DNA from: Pedobacter segetis
Lineage (GTDB): Bacteria > Bacteroidota > Bacteroidia > Sphingobacteriales > Sphingobacteriaceae
Reading direction: 5' to 3'
DNA: 64,000 nt
Assembly (NCBI RefSeq): GCF_016623585.1
Contig: NZ_JAEHFY010000009.1
Span: 62,001-126,000, forward strand
Shown here in pieces: positions 46,989 through 55,067 of the stretch. Every line of letters begins with the position of its first letter. The first letter of the stretch is position 1. A program made the position numbers and the translations under genes. Below the pieces are notes generated by a model. That model was not told where the DNA came from. It saw only the letters and a program-made list of their open reading frames with translations, and searched no databases.

Positions 46989-48185
46989 ATGAGCGAAGAA
47001 ACTGATACTATTGAACTTGAAGGCCATATTGTTTCAAAAAGGCTAAATATAAAAAAGCAAGATGAAGTAAAGTTGTGGGTACGTTCAGGCGGAAGATGTG
47101 CCATTTGCAATAAATATTTACTTGATCTCAATTTTGATGTATCAATTGGTGAAATGGCGCACATTGTTGGATGGAGCAAAGCAGCTAAATCGCCACGTGG
47201 TCAAGCAGAACTTGCATTGGAGGATAGAAACACAGTCGATAATCTTGTACTGCTATGCGCTGACCATCATAAGATCGTAGATACCAAAGCTTTGTTAGAG
47301 GAATTTACATTAGAGCGCTTGATGCAGCACAAAGCGAATCATGAGCATAGGATATATCACTTAACAGCACTCCAAATCGATTCTGAAAGCGTGGTTTTAA
47401 GAATGCTGGGTGGGATAAGAGGTGCCACCGTAGAGGTTTCTAAAGAACATGCGAGAAATGTGGTGTTTAATAGTGAGCAAAAGTTCGCAATGTTTATAGA
47501 TAGTTTTGACAAGCATGGCATTGAGATAGATTTAAACCTTATGCCTGACCCAGAAGATAACTGGGAAGCGTATTGGTCAATGGGTCAAAGCATTATTGAC
47601 AAGTGCTTACGTCCTCTTATAGGGGGAGTAGAAAAAGGTCAGGTGCGGCACATTTCTGTATTTGCGCTGAGTCGTATACCCCTGCTAATTTATCTGGGAT
47701 ACAAGCTTGATGACAAGATACCGACCTCTCTTTATCAGAAACACCGCGGGGACGAAGAAACCTGGATGTGGTCTGAAAAAGAGAAAATCGAGACTTTCGA
47801 AGTCATACAGCTGAAAGAAAGCCAAACGAGTAAAGTCGCTTTGATTCTGTCTCTAAGCGGAAGTATTGATATAGAAAACTTGCCGACAGAAGTGCTTGAA
47901 GACTCTAATGTTTATGAGCTAAAACCTGTCATAACAACTCCGAACAGAAATATTTTAAGGAATAAAGCTTCTTATGAAAACTTCGGTAAATGCTACCATG
48001 ACTTTTTGAGCAGACTGGAAACCATTCACAAAAGTTGCGACACTATCCACCTATTTGCGGCGACACCTGTTGCAGCGGCTATCTCTTGCGGACGCGGGCT
48101 TATGCGTGATGCGCAGCCTGCAATTACGATTTATGATTTATCAGCAACCATTTATAAACCTACGATAACAATAAACGCTAAATGA
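46989..48185 (+). CDS. cap5: CBASS effector Cap5: HNH endonuclease fused to SAVED domain
   Basis: This 398-residue effector degrades DNA when a cyclic nucleotide binds. The HNH nuclease is in the first 110 residues: CAIC at 37-40, AHIVGWSKAAKSPRG with His58, and NLVLLCADHHKIVD (Cys90, His93-94). The rest, about 165-395, is a SAVED domain, visible as HISVFALSRIPLLIYLGYKL, KVALILSLSGSID and IHLFAATPVAAAISCGRGL. That domain binds the signal molecule. The stop overlaps the CD-NTase start by 4 bp. HNH-SAVED effectors are well known in CBASS, where binding drives assembly and DNA cleavage that kills the infected cell. Confidence 0.93.
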   Translation: MSEETDTIELEGHIVSKRLNIKKQDEVKLWVRSGGRCAICNKYLLDLNFDVSIGEMAHIVGWSKAAKSPRGQAELALEDRNTVDNLVLLCADHHKIVDTKALLEEFTLERLMQHKANHEHRIYHLTALQIDSESVVLRMLGGIRGATVEVSKEHARNVVFNSEQKFAMFIDSFDKHGIEIDLNLMPDPEDNWEAYWSMGQSIIDKCLRPLIGGVEKGQVRHISVFALSRIPLLIYLGYKLDDKIPTSLYQKHRGDEETWMWSEKEKIETFEVIQLKESQTSKVALILSLSGSIDIENLPTEVLEDSNVYELKPVITTPNRNILRNKASYENFGKCYHDFLSRLETIHKSCDTIHLFAATPVAAAISCGRGLMRDAQPAITIYDLSATIYKPTITINAK

Positions 48186-49519
48186 AATTAACGAATTACT
48201 TTAAAAGTTTCCTCGATAAGGAAGTTAATCTTAATCCAGGCAGAATTACACTTTTGGACGAAAGAACAGAAACAATCACAAACGTTTTAAATGAAAGCGA
48301 TAAATTCAAAGAGAACTTTATCGATGTGATTCCACAAGGCTCCTATGCACATAAAACTATTATTAAACCTGTTAAAGATACCGACGAATTTGACGCAGAT
48401 ATACTCTTATATCTTGAAGAATTTACTGAATGGGAAGCGGAAAACTATGTACAGGAATTATATCAGTTTTTTAGGGACAATAGCACCTACAGAGATAAAG
48501 TAAGCAGAAAAACCCGTTGCGTTACTATAAACTACGCTAATGATTTTCATATCGATATCGTCCCTTTTATCGAACGGCACGGGGACAAATATGTAACTAA
48601 TCGCCATGATAATACTTTTGAGCTGACTAATCCGGAAAAATATACTGAATGGCTTGATGAGCGCAACCGGATAACCAAACATCATTTTGTAAAAGTAATT
48701 CGGCTGATTAAATATATCCGTGATTACAAACGTACATTTTCTGTCAAATCCATAATTCTAAATACACTTCTTGGGGAACAGGTTAATGATGCCGCCCTCC
48801 TTGAAGACGAAAACTGTTACAGTGATATTCCTACGGCGTTATATACTGTTATGAAAAAACTGAAATCCTATGTTGAAAGTAATTACTATATGCCAACCAT
48901 TGCAGATCCAGGGGAAACGGAAGAAAATTTTGGTGACAGATGGGATCAGGCAGGTTGGGCCATATTTAGAAGTAAAATGATCTATTACAGTGACAAAATT
49001 ACTGATGCGTATGAAGAAACTGAGCTTGATAAAAGTGTTAGTAAGTGGCAGGATATTTTTGGCGATTGCTTTAAAAAACCTGAGACCAAGGCCCAGGATC
49101 AAAACGCAGCAAATAGAGGTCTCGTATCCTTCAATAATACGGAACAACAAATAGCCGACTTAGGATTTCCACTTCGAATAAATCCGGTTTACAGAGTTCG
49201 TTTAAATGGCCGAGTAGATAAAAAAGATGGACACAGAAACTACGATCTCAATACCCAAGGTAATAAAGTAGGCAAAGGCCGGTGGATAACCTTTTCAATA
49301 AAAAACGTTAATGTCCCTCAGCCTTATACAATCTATTGGAAAACTTTGAACCGTGGTGAATACGCTATGCAAACTGATTGTATCAGAGGTCAGATAGTTC
49401 CCGGTGGCGATACTCACAAGGAACCTACTAGTTTTAAAGGAAACCATTTTGTAGAGTGCTACATTGTGAAAGAAGGTGTCTGCGTAGCAAAAGATAGGCA
49501 ATCGGTAATAATTTTATAA
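48182..49519 (+). CDS. CBASS cyclic nucleotide synthase (CD-NTase)
   Basis: This is a cGAS/DncV-like nucleotidyltransferase of 445 residues that makes the cyclic nucleotide signal. The active site is visible: PQGSYAHKT with Gly53-Ser54, FDADILLYL with Asp71 and Asp73, and FHIDIVPFI with the third Asp, 125. The N-terminal helices and an OAS-like second domain (KHHFVKVIRLIKYIRDYKR) follow. A C-terminal extension (RINPVYRVRLNGRV, WITFSIKNVN, YTIYWKTLNRGEYA) resembles the adaptor-like domain of some CD-NTases. No HORMA, TRIP13, E1/E2 or JAB genes are adjacent, so this is a minimal, type I-like CBASS. Confidence 0.93.
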   Translation: MKLTNYFKSFLDKEVNLNPGRITLLDERTETITNVLNESDKFKENFIDVIPQGSYAHKTIIKPVKDTDEFDADILLYLEEFTEWEAENYVQELYQFFRDNSTYRDKVSRKTRCVTINYANDFHIDIVPFIERHGDKYVTNRHDNTFELTNPEKYTEWLDERNRITKHHFVKVIRLIKYIRDYKRTFSVKSIILNTLLGEQVNDAALLEDENCYSDIPTALYTVMKKLKSYVESNYYMPTIADPGETEENFGDRWDQAGWAIFRSKMIYYSDKITDAYEETELDKSVSKWQDIFGDCFKKPETKAQDQNAANRGLVSFNNTEQQIADLGFPLRINPVYRVRLNGRVDKKDGHRNYDLNTQGNKVGKGRWITFSIKNVNVPQPYTIYWKTLNRGEYAMQTDCIRGQIVPGGDTHKEPTSFKGNHFVECYIVKEGVCVAKDRQSVIIL

Positions 49520-49527
49520 ACAACCCT

Positions 49528-50151
49528 ATGCAGCCTATATTTTCAAGAAACGAGGACTACACGAAAATAGCATTTCTAAACTGGCGAATCGACAAGTGGA
49601 GTGACATATTAAACATACTCAATTTAGCAGATGGTTTTATGACGTCAGCTATCGAACTTGCCAAGCTCGCTTTGCACAATAACGATGATAAAACAGCGGA
49701 CATACTTATTTTCCCAATTTTGACGAATGCCAATCATGGTATTGAACTATATCTAAAAGCACTGACCTGGATGCTAAACAAAAAGATGGGAGAAGAAACA
49801 CGAATAGAGGGGTTGCATAACATCAGACAGATTTATGCTACTGTCCGTTCGAAAATTAAAAATTACGGTGGCGATATCAGTTTAAAGGGTTTTTTAGAGA
49901 AAACGCAGGGCTTAGATAATTATATTGAGGAACTATTTGCAAAGACAAATGCTACCGGCAAAAAGGACAAAATGGATTTCTCTCGTTATCCTTTTGATAA
50001 CAAGTATGAAAATCACTTTTACGTAGACCAAATTGGGAATGTAGAGATCGACCTTGAAAACTTTGTGGAACGGTTTACCGAAATTCATGAAAGCCTCGAA
50101 GATCTTACTGATTTTCTGTACTACATAGAGCTAAATCGGGATCAAGATTAA
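49528..50151 (+). CDS. HEPN-like protein, third gene of the CBASS operon
   Basis: The 207-residue protein begins 8 bp after the CD-NTase gene on the same strand, so co-transcription is likely. The central helices read ILTNANHGIELYLKALTWML and RIEGLHNIRQIY, an arrangement like HEPN proteins. R92-x4-H97 matches the RX4-6H spacing of HEPN ribonucleases, but not the strict R(N/D)xxxH form. It could be a ribonuclease, an RNA-binding accessory or a regulator. A third gene of this kind is not a standard CBASS component known to me, so the connection is inferred from position. Confidence 0.6.
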   Translation: MQPIFSRNEDYTKIAFLNWRIDKWSDILNILNLADGFMTSAIELAKLALHNNDDKTADILIFPILTNANHGIELYLKALTWMLNKKMGEETRIEGLHNIRQIYATVRSKIKNYGGDISLKGFLEKTQGLDNYIEELFAKTNATGKKDKMDFSRYPFDNKYENHFYVDQIGNVEIDLENFVERFTEIHESLEDLTDFLYYIELNRDQD

Positions 50152-50158
50152 TAGCAAA

Positions 50159-50971
50159 TTACCGTATTTTATGAGCTTTATCCAATTTTCTGTGACATAA
50201 CGATGCGATAGTCATGATTTCAAGTGCATCTTGTTCGGTCATTACCCAGTTAGTTTTGGGAATGTGAGCAGTCGTGTTTCTAAACATTCCAAAAAAGCCG
50301 ATTAGTAAATTAGCAAATCCTTTATGTTCGCTAATGTCAGTTTCGGTGGTAAAATTGTTAATGATAAGCATTGGCTTGGTTGAGGAGAATGCTTCTGAAA
50401 CCAATGCGCCACCATCTGTTTTTAAATCTGCCAGATATCTTAGTCTGTCTGCAACACCCTTAGTCGTCTCAAAAACTGCGTGAAAATAATTATTGACCAA
50501 AAGCTCTGCTTTGCAATATTTGTAAATATCAGAATGTACTTCTCGTTGCTCCAGCTTTTGCTATAATGTATTTGCACGTTTTTGAGCATCGTCTATTGTC
50601 TTGGAAACTACGATATTCCTAAACTTTCCATCGGTTCCATATTCTAGGCCGATAAACGATAACGGTTGGTTTACAGAAGTTACGATCTCAGAAAAGTAAT
50701 CCGGTCCAAAAGCTAAAAATCGTGACGGATGAATTGACAATTGGATAAACTTAAGTATATCGTTTGAGTTTCCGGCATAATGTTGCTTTTGATCTAAGGC
50801 ATTTACCATTCGCTTCCATTTCGTTATATCAGGCGTTGGATTATCAATTTTGCAATCATTAAGATATTTATTTATGTCCGTTCCTGATAGTCCGTCTCTT
50901 ATACTACCGAGTGCCCGGCATATTGCTTCGAGAACGTGAGGCGGAATTTTGTTAATAGTTTTTCCCATCAA
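50159..50971 (-). pseudogene. TIGR02391/Ymh-type HEPN protein with in-frame amber stop
   Basis: Two reading frames, 50561-50971 (136 codons) and 50159-50500, are in the same frame and joined by 20 sense codons after one TAG at 50561-50563. Joined, they make a protein of about 270 residues. The N-terminal IPPHVLEAICRALGSIRDGLSGTDINKYL and C-terminal YFHAVFETTKGVADRLRYLADL match the TIGR02391 pattern. The C-terminal part has FRNTTAH, an R-N-x3-H HEPN motif. No frameshift is needed, so the amber codon is the only lesion. It follows the HEPN gene upstream by 20 bp and converges on the CBASS operon. Confidence 0.78.
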
Positions 50972-50991
50972 TCATTTATAATTTGATTCAT

Positions 50992-51543
50992 CTATATACT
51001 GTTCCAGTTTATGGGGATACTAACACTTACAAAAAAGTTGTTCATTAAATCATTTACAAAATCGTCGTAATCTTTAAATACAGATTTAAGTTTTTCAAAT
51101 GACTCCAAACTTGCAGAGTGTATGTGAGTTTCATCTTTTGGATGCACGAGTTCATCCCGCATTTGTTTAAGAGCAATAAGCGCTTCAATTTTCGCCGAAA
51201 AATATCTTTGTTGTATTTCTTCCTTATTCCAGGTCTTTGCTATTTGTTTATACGTTTTCTTAAATTTGAAGATCAACGAGTGTTTTCTGTCATCAAATCC
51301 TGAATATCCGTCCAAAGTGTTTAGCCCTGAAATATCTGCTTCTATTAAAGAAAACAAGCTTCTTAAACTGGCCCGGTAAAGTGCGTCAAAATTTACCTGA
51401 ACCTCCTTGTAGGATTCAGTTAAATCAAGTAGTTGCATGTAGTCTTTCCGAATCAGGTTATGGATATTTTGAAATTTACCCATAACCTGTGCTGCATTAA
51501 GCATTTCAGGTAAGTTGTTATAAGACTTATTATTCGAACTCAT
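50992..51543 (-). CDS. HEPN-domain protein
   Basis: The 183-residue protein has a clear HEPN motif, MRDELVHPK (Arg129-Asp130 to His134, R-x4-H). It sits after a helical hairpin (YFSAKIEALIALKQMRD) and before a linker and C-terminal helices. HEPN proteins are often ribonucleases in toxin-antitoxin and defence systems. It is the first gene of a two-gene minus-strand operon, with the TIGR02391-type gene 20 bp downstream. No MNT-type antitoxin lies next to it. Its target and trigger are unknown. Confidence 0.7.
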   Translation of the reverse strand: MSSNNKSYNNLPEMLNAAQVMGKFQNIHNLIRKDYMQLLDLTESYKEVQVNFDALYRASLRSLFSLIEADISGLNTLDGYSGFDDRKHSLIFKFKKTYKQIAKTWNKEEIQQRYFSAKIEALIALKQMRDELVHPKDETHIHSASLESFEKLKSVFKDYDDFVNDLMNNFFVSVSIPINWNSI

Positions 51544-51886
51544 ATTATGTTATTTATAGCGCTCAATAAATATCGCAACTATGTAATATAAATATTAATC
51601 TAATAATATCAATTTTTGATGTATTATCTGTATTTCCCTCGCAAGTCAATTTTGCTCGTGTTGCATCTTCCCGGGCTTAGTTGCCTGCTCTCGATATTAT
51701 TCAACCAGTGATTGTATTAACCGCTACCGGAAAATCCCGGCTCTCTAGATTGCTCTAAGTGATATTCGAAGTTAGGTTTTTACCGACATCCATTAGCCCT
51801 ATGGAGAATACCTTCGCAGTGGAATTAGTTGTTATCGAAAGCCAGTGTTCTTCCGACTCAAAGCTTCTAAGTCTTCTACTCTATAT
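51544..51886. other. spacer between the HEPN operon and the integrase
   Basis: These 343 bp show no open frame of useful length and no clear repeat. The first 100 bp should hold the HEPN operon promoter. The region downstream of the integrase stop contains no obvious terminator hairpin. Confidence 0.5.
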
Positions 51887-53098
51887 TTATCCCAACTTAC
51901 TCCTTAAAACCGCCATGTCATCACTTATTTTATGATCCAGCACCTTTGCATAAATTTGTGTTGTCTTTATGCTAGAATGCCCCATCATCTTAGCGACTGT
52001 TTCTATTGGGACACCATTATTAAGTGTCACAGTAGTTGCAAAAGTGTGTCTAGCGATATGAAAGGTTAGCAACTTATCAATCCCACACACATCCGCAATC
52101 TCTTTTAAATACGCATTCATTTTTTGATTACTGATAACCGGCAACAATAAATCATCTACTATACATTGAGGATGCTCTTCATATTTCTGAATAATTGAAA
52201 GTGCGGTAGGTAGTAATGGTATTCTTGAAAGGCTGTCTGTTTTTTGTCTATGCGTATGTATCCATAGATCTCCATCAATACCTTTATCAATCTCCGAACG
52301 TTTCAGTTTTCTCACATCTACATAAGCCAATCCAGTATAGCAACTGAATAAAAATATATCCCTAACCTGATCTAACCTTTCAATAGAAAACTTCTTCTCT
52401 ACAAGCTTAATCAAGTCGTCTTCGTTCAAAACTACCCGATGAACTTTCTTAGTTTTCGGTTTGTAGTTTAGGTACGGGTCTACAGTTAGCCATCCGTTTC
52501 CTAAACAGATGCGTACAATCTTTCCTAAGTTCTTGATGTATTTTATTGCTGAATTGTTTGCACAGTTGCGAACGCTCCTTAAATAATACTCGAATTCATT
52601 TAGAAACTCGAAATTGATTTTGCTTACCGGAATATCAGAAATACTATATTTCCATTCCATAAAATCACGAGTGTGCATTAAGGCGGTCTCATATCGTTGA
52701 AGAGTGCTTTTTTCAAACTCCCTTCCAATTAGACTTCTCATTTTTTCATTATGCTCTTCAAAAACAGACAGCAAAGTTCTGACCTTTTCACCTTTCCCGA
52801 CAAATCTGTTTTTTAAGCTATCAGCAGTAATATGTTCTTCGTTTAAAACCATCCACTTGTGCATTTCCAAAATCTGCGATTGTAACCCGTCCAGATGAGC
52901 ATTCAAACTTTTAACGTCTTCTTTTGTGCCTGATGCTCTTCTTGCTTTTGAATTCCATTTTTTGGGGTCACAGGTTTTTCCTGTAGACGCTTCAGCTCTT
53001 TGCCCGTCGACGGTAAATCTTACATAAATAGCAACTGGACCGCTTTTGTAGTTGATTCTCTTTTTTAAGAAAAAAAGAAGGTTGAGATTAGTTCTCAT
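51887..53098 (-). CDS. tyrosine site-specific integrase (IntDOT-like)
   Basis: This integrase has 403 residues. The N-terminal arm-binding domain (RTNLNLLFFLKKRINYKSGPVAIYVRFTVDGQR) is followed by a SAM-like core-binding domain and a C-terminal catalytic domain. Visible catalytic residues are His347-x-x-Arg350 (FHIARHTF), His374 (MGHSSIKTT) and the nucleophile Tyr383. At the first Arg position the sequence reads CYTGLAYVDV, without Arg, as in IntDOT-type integrases. It is encoded next to tRNA-Asp and reads away from it, with arm-site repeats in the 245-bp gap. It would insert and, with an excisionase, remove the element. Confidence 0.94.
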   Translation of the reverse strand: MRTNLNLLFFLKKRINYKSGPVAIYVRFTVDGQRAEASTGKTCDPKKWNSKARRASGTKEDVKSLNAHLDGLQSQILEMHKWMVLNEEHITADSLKNRFVGKGEKVRTLLSVFEEHNEKMRSLIGREFEKSTLQRYETALMHTRDFMEWKYSISDIPVSKINFEFLNEFEYYLRSVRNCANNSAIKYIKNLGKIVRICLGNGWLTVDPYLNYKPKTKKVHRVVLNEDDLIKLVEKKFSIERLDQVRDIFLFSCYTGLAYVDVRKLKRSEIDKGIDGDLWIHTHRQKTDSLSRIPLLPTALSIIQKYEEHPQCIVDDLLLPVISNQKMNAYLKEIADVCGIDKLLTFHIARHTFATTVTLNNGVPIETVAKMMGHSSIKTTQIYAKVLDHKISDDMAVLRSKLG

Positions 53099-53200
53099 TA
53101 TTAAATGATTTAAAGTGTAACAAAAATATCAATTCTGTCAATCACATTCAAGATGTTTAGCTATTGAACATCTTATAAATCAGTTGCTTATGAGGTTTCT

Positions 53201-53245
53201 GGTGAGCATTGATATTGTTTATTTATGCTCACCGAATTGCTCACC
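53201..53245. promoter_or_regulatory. candidate integrase arm sites, right end
   Basis: Inverted GGTGAGCA (53201-53208) is followed by TGCTCACC at 53226-53233 and again at 53238-53245, then a T run. The same octamer is near the left end (23361). The spacing of 12 bp between direct copies is about one helical turn. A transcription factor site for the integrase gene is an alternative. Confidence 0.6.
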
Positions 53246-53291
53246 TTTTTTATGGTGAATTTTGAATAATTTGGTGTTTTCAGTTAAACAA

Positions 53292-53324
53292 AAAAGCCTG
53301 TAAATGATTAATTTACAGGCTTTT
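53292..53324. terminator. hairpin terminator supplied by the element next to tRNA-Asp
   Basis: AAAAGCCTGTAAAT and ATTTACAGGCTTTT pair over 14 bp with a 5-nt loop and T-rich ends on both strands. It lies 25 bp beyond the tRNA 3' end, inside the element, and replaces the terminator that insertion moved to the far left side. Confidence 0.8.
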
Positions 53325-53343
53325 AGTTGTTTTTAACATTGTT

Positions 53344-53369
53344 TTTAGCGGAATGGACGGGACTCGAAC
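53344..53369. mobile_element. right attachment site within tRNA-Asp
   Basis: This 26-bp repeat matches the left att site except at one base (53365). It covers the last part of the tRNA T-arm, the acceptor stem and TAAA. Because the element carries this segment, the tRNA stays complete after insertion. Confidence 0.9.
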
Positions 53370-53422
53370 CCGCGACCTCCTGCGTGACAGGCAGGCATTC
53401 TAACCAGCTGAACTACCACTCC
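53349..53422 (-). tRNA. tRNA-Asp (GTC)
   Basis: The minus strand folds as a normal 74-nt tRNA: acceptor GGAGTGG paired with CCATTCC (one G-U), D-arm TTCAGCTGGTTAGAA, anticodon loop CTGTCAC giving GTC (53386-53388), T-arm GGTTCGAGTCC and discriminator G. CCA is not encoded. It is the integration target of the element. Confidence 0.97.
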
Positions 53423-53527
53423 GTTTGGTTAAAAACTTATATTAAATTTTTAATTTTTACCCTTACCTTGCGTTAGGGAGTGCAAATATAGACAAAAGGA
53501 GCTAACTCCAAAATTTATTTTCAAAAA

Positions 53528-54601
53528 TTATTCTGTTGAGCCTTCTTTTAATTTTTCCGCATTTTCTGCAAACTGTAAAGCTTCTAAAATCTCTGTTAAA
53601 TCGCCGTTCATAACGGCAGGCAAGTTATAGGTAGTAAGCCCAATGCGGTGCTCTGTTACCCTTCCTTGCGGATAATTGTAGGTTCTTATCTTTGCAGAAC
53701 GGTCTCCGGTAGAAACCATCGTTTTACGTTTGCTGGCAATCGCTTCGTTATGTTTTGCCAGCTCACGCTCGTATAACTTGCTGCGCAACATTTCCATTGC
53801 CCGCTCGCGGTTTCCTAATTGCGAGCGCTCAATCTGGCAAACCACCACAATTCCAGAAGGCCTGTGCGTTAACTGTACTTTAGTTTCTACCTTGTTCACA
53901 TTTTGTCCTCCTGCACCACCAGATCTAGAGGTCTGCAAATCTACATCGGCAGGGTTAATATAAACATCCACATCCTCGGCCTCTGGCAAAACCGCCACGG
54001 AAGCAGCTGAGGTATGCACCCTGCCCTGTGTTTCTGTATCTGGTACACGTTGCACACGGTGCACACCCGATTCATATTTTAAAACGCCGTAAACATCCTC
54101 GCCTATTACCTTAAAAATCACCTCCTTATAGCCGCCGTTTGTTCCTTCTGTAACTTCTAATGTTTCGCATCGCCAACCCCTTCCCTCACAATAACGCACA
54201 TACATACGGTAAAGGTCCCCAGCAAAAATAGCCGCCTCGTCTCCACCTGTACCTCCTCTTATCTCTACTATGGCATCTTTCTCGTCGCCTTCTTCTTTGG
54301 GGATCAGCATCAAACGGATCTTGGCTTCCAGTTCTTCCTTCTCTGGCAAAAGCAGGTCTAGTTCATCTTTTGCCATCTCCCTAAACTCTTGGTCTTTCTC
54401 GTTGGCCAAAATGTCTTTGTTAGACTCGATATTGCTCACCACATCCCTATAAATATAATATTGGTCCACGATCAAACCTAGGTCTTTATATTCTTTGCTC
54501 AATTGCGCAAAACGCTTCATATCCTGGGTAACCTCGGGGCTACTCAGTTCTATCTCAACATCGTCTCTTCTTTGCTTAATCGCTTCTAATTTCTCTAACA
54601 T
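53528..54601 (-). CDS. prfA: peptide chain release factor 1
   Basis: This is class I release factor RF1, which reads UAA and UAG and triggers peptide release. The catalytic GGQ is in RSGGAGGQNVNKVETKVQ (about 230). The stop-codon-reading PxT motif appears as RVPDTETQGRVHTSA. The 357-residue length is normal. The N-terminal coiled region and RGGTGGDEAAIFAGDL are also typical. It lies on the same strand as the tRNA-Asp, about 100 bp upstream of it, and belongs to the core genome. A hairpin (gccagc/gctggc) lies in its leader. Confidence 0.97.
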   Translation of the reverse strand: MLEKLEAIKQRRDDVEIELSSPEVTQDMKRFAQLSKEYKDLGLIVDQYYIYRDVVSNIESNKDILANEKDQEFREMAKDELDLLLPEKEELEAKIRLMLIPKEEGDEKDAIVEIRGGTGGDEAAIFAGDLYRMYVRYCEGRGWRCETLEVTEGTNGGYKEVIFKVIGEDVYGVLKYESGVHRVQRVPDTETQGRVHTSAASVAVLPEAEDVDVYINPADVDLQTSRSGGAGGQNVNKVETKVQLTHRPSGIVVVCQIERSQLGNRERAMEMLRSKLYERELAKHNEAIASKRKTMVSTGDRSAKIRTYNYPQGRVTEHRIGLTTYNLPAVMNGDLTEILEALQFAENAEKLKEGSTE

Positions 54602-54772
54602 TTTTTATTTTGAAAATGGCCAGCGAAAAGGCTGGCAGGTTATGTTCTTTTGGTTTCTGTTTAGATTGTAAATAGCTTAAAATAAAACTAATAGATTTTA
54701 AAAATTATTTGGTCGTTTCAATCCCGAATTAAATTCGGGACAGGCTACGCTTTTCGCTATATCTTTTTTTTG

Positions 54773-54917
54773 TCCTTCCACTCTCTCTTAAACCATCTCT
54801 TCGATTCCCTCTTCGACTCCCTCTTCGACTCCGCTCAGAGTGACAATGCTCAGAGTGGCAATACGCAGAGTGACAATGCTCTGAGTGGCGATGCGCAGAG
54901 TGAAAATGCTCAGGACG
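54773..54917. repeat. degenerate short tandem repeats (about 15 bp)
   Basis: Units such as GCTCAGAGTGACAAT, GCTCAGAGTGGCAAT and ACGCAGAGTGACAAT follow a run of CTTCGACTCC repeats. The pattern resembles the extragenic repeats with a gagtcgaag core found in many Bacteroidetes. Open frames on both strands here (for example a His-Ser-Glu rich one) are shadows of the repeat. Confidence 0.75.
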
Positions 54918-55067
54918 ACAGAAAAAAAAGCCTTCCCGAATTACAGGCGGGGATACCGCATCAATCATTAGCGCAAAAAACATTTCCGCTAGATATAAAT
55001 TCTTAAAAAGAACCATTTTACTTTAAAAATAAATTTTATCCAACAAAAGACATCATGAACTAGCGGC

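Larger units (their letters stand above)
23274..53369. mobile_element. 30-kb integrative mobilizable element in tRNA-Asp carrying defence genes
   Basis: The element is bounded by att repeats of 26 bp, one of them within the intact tRNA-Asp gene. A tyrosine integrase is encoded next to the tRNA, and candidate integrase arm sites lie at both ends. A central block holds an excisionase-like helix-turn-helix protein, MobC and a relaxase, but no type IV secretion genes. It should therefore move only with help from a conjugative element. Cargo modules in order are the AbiE-like pair, type I RM with an anticodon-nuclease-like gene, PP2C and unknown partner, Mob block, PARIS-like gene, RadC, type IIG RM with membrane protein, CBASS trio, and HEPN/TIGR02391 pair. 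The gene order with separate operons on both strands looks like stepwise accumulation. Confidence 0.9.

Noticed and set aside
54729..55016. minus-strand frame rich in His-Ser-Glu
   Set aside because: It is a translation of the short tandem repeats; both strands give repetitive frames, with no domain or start signal.
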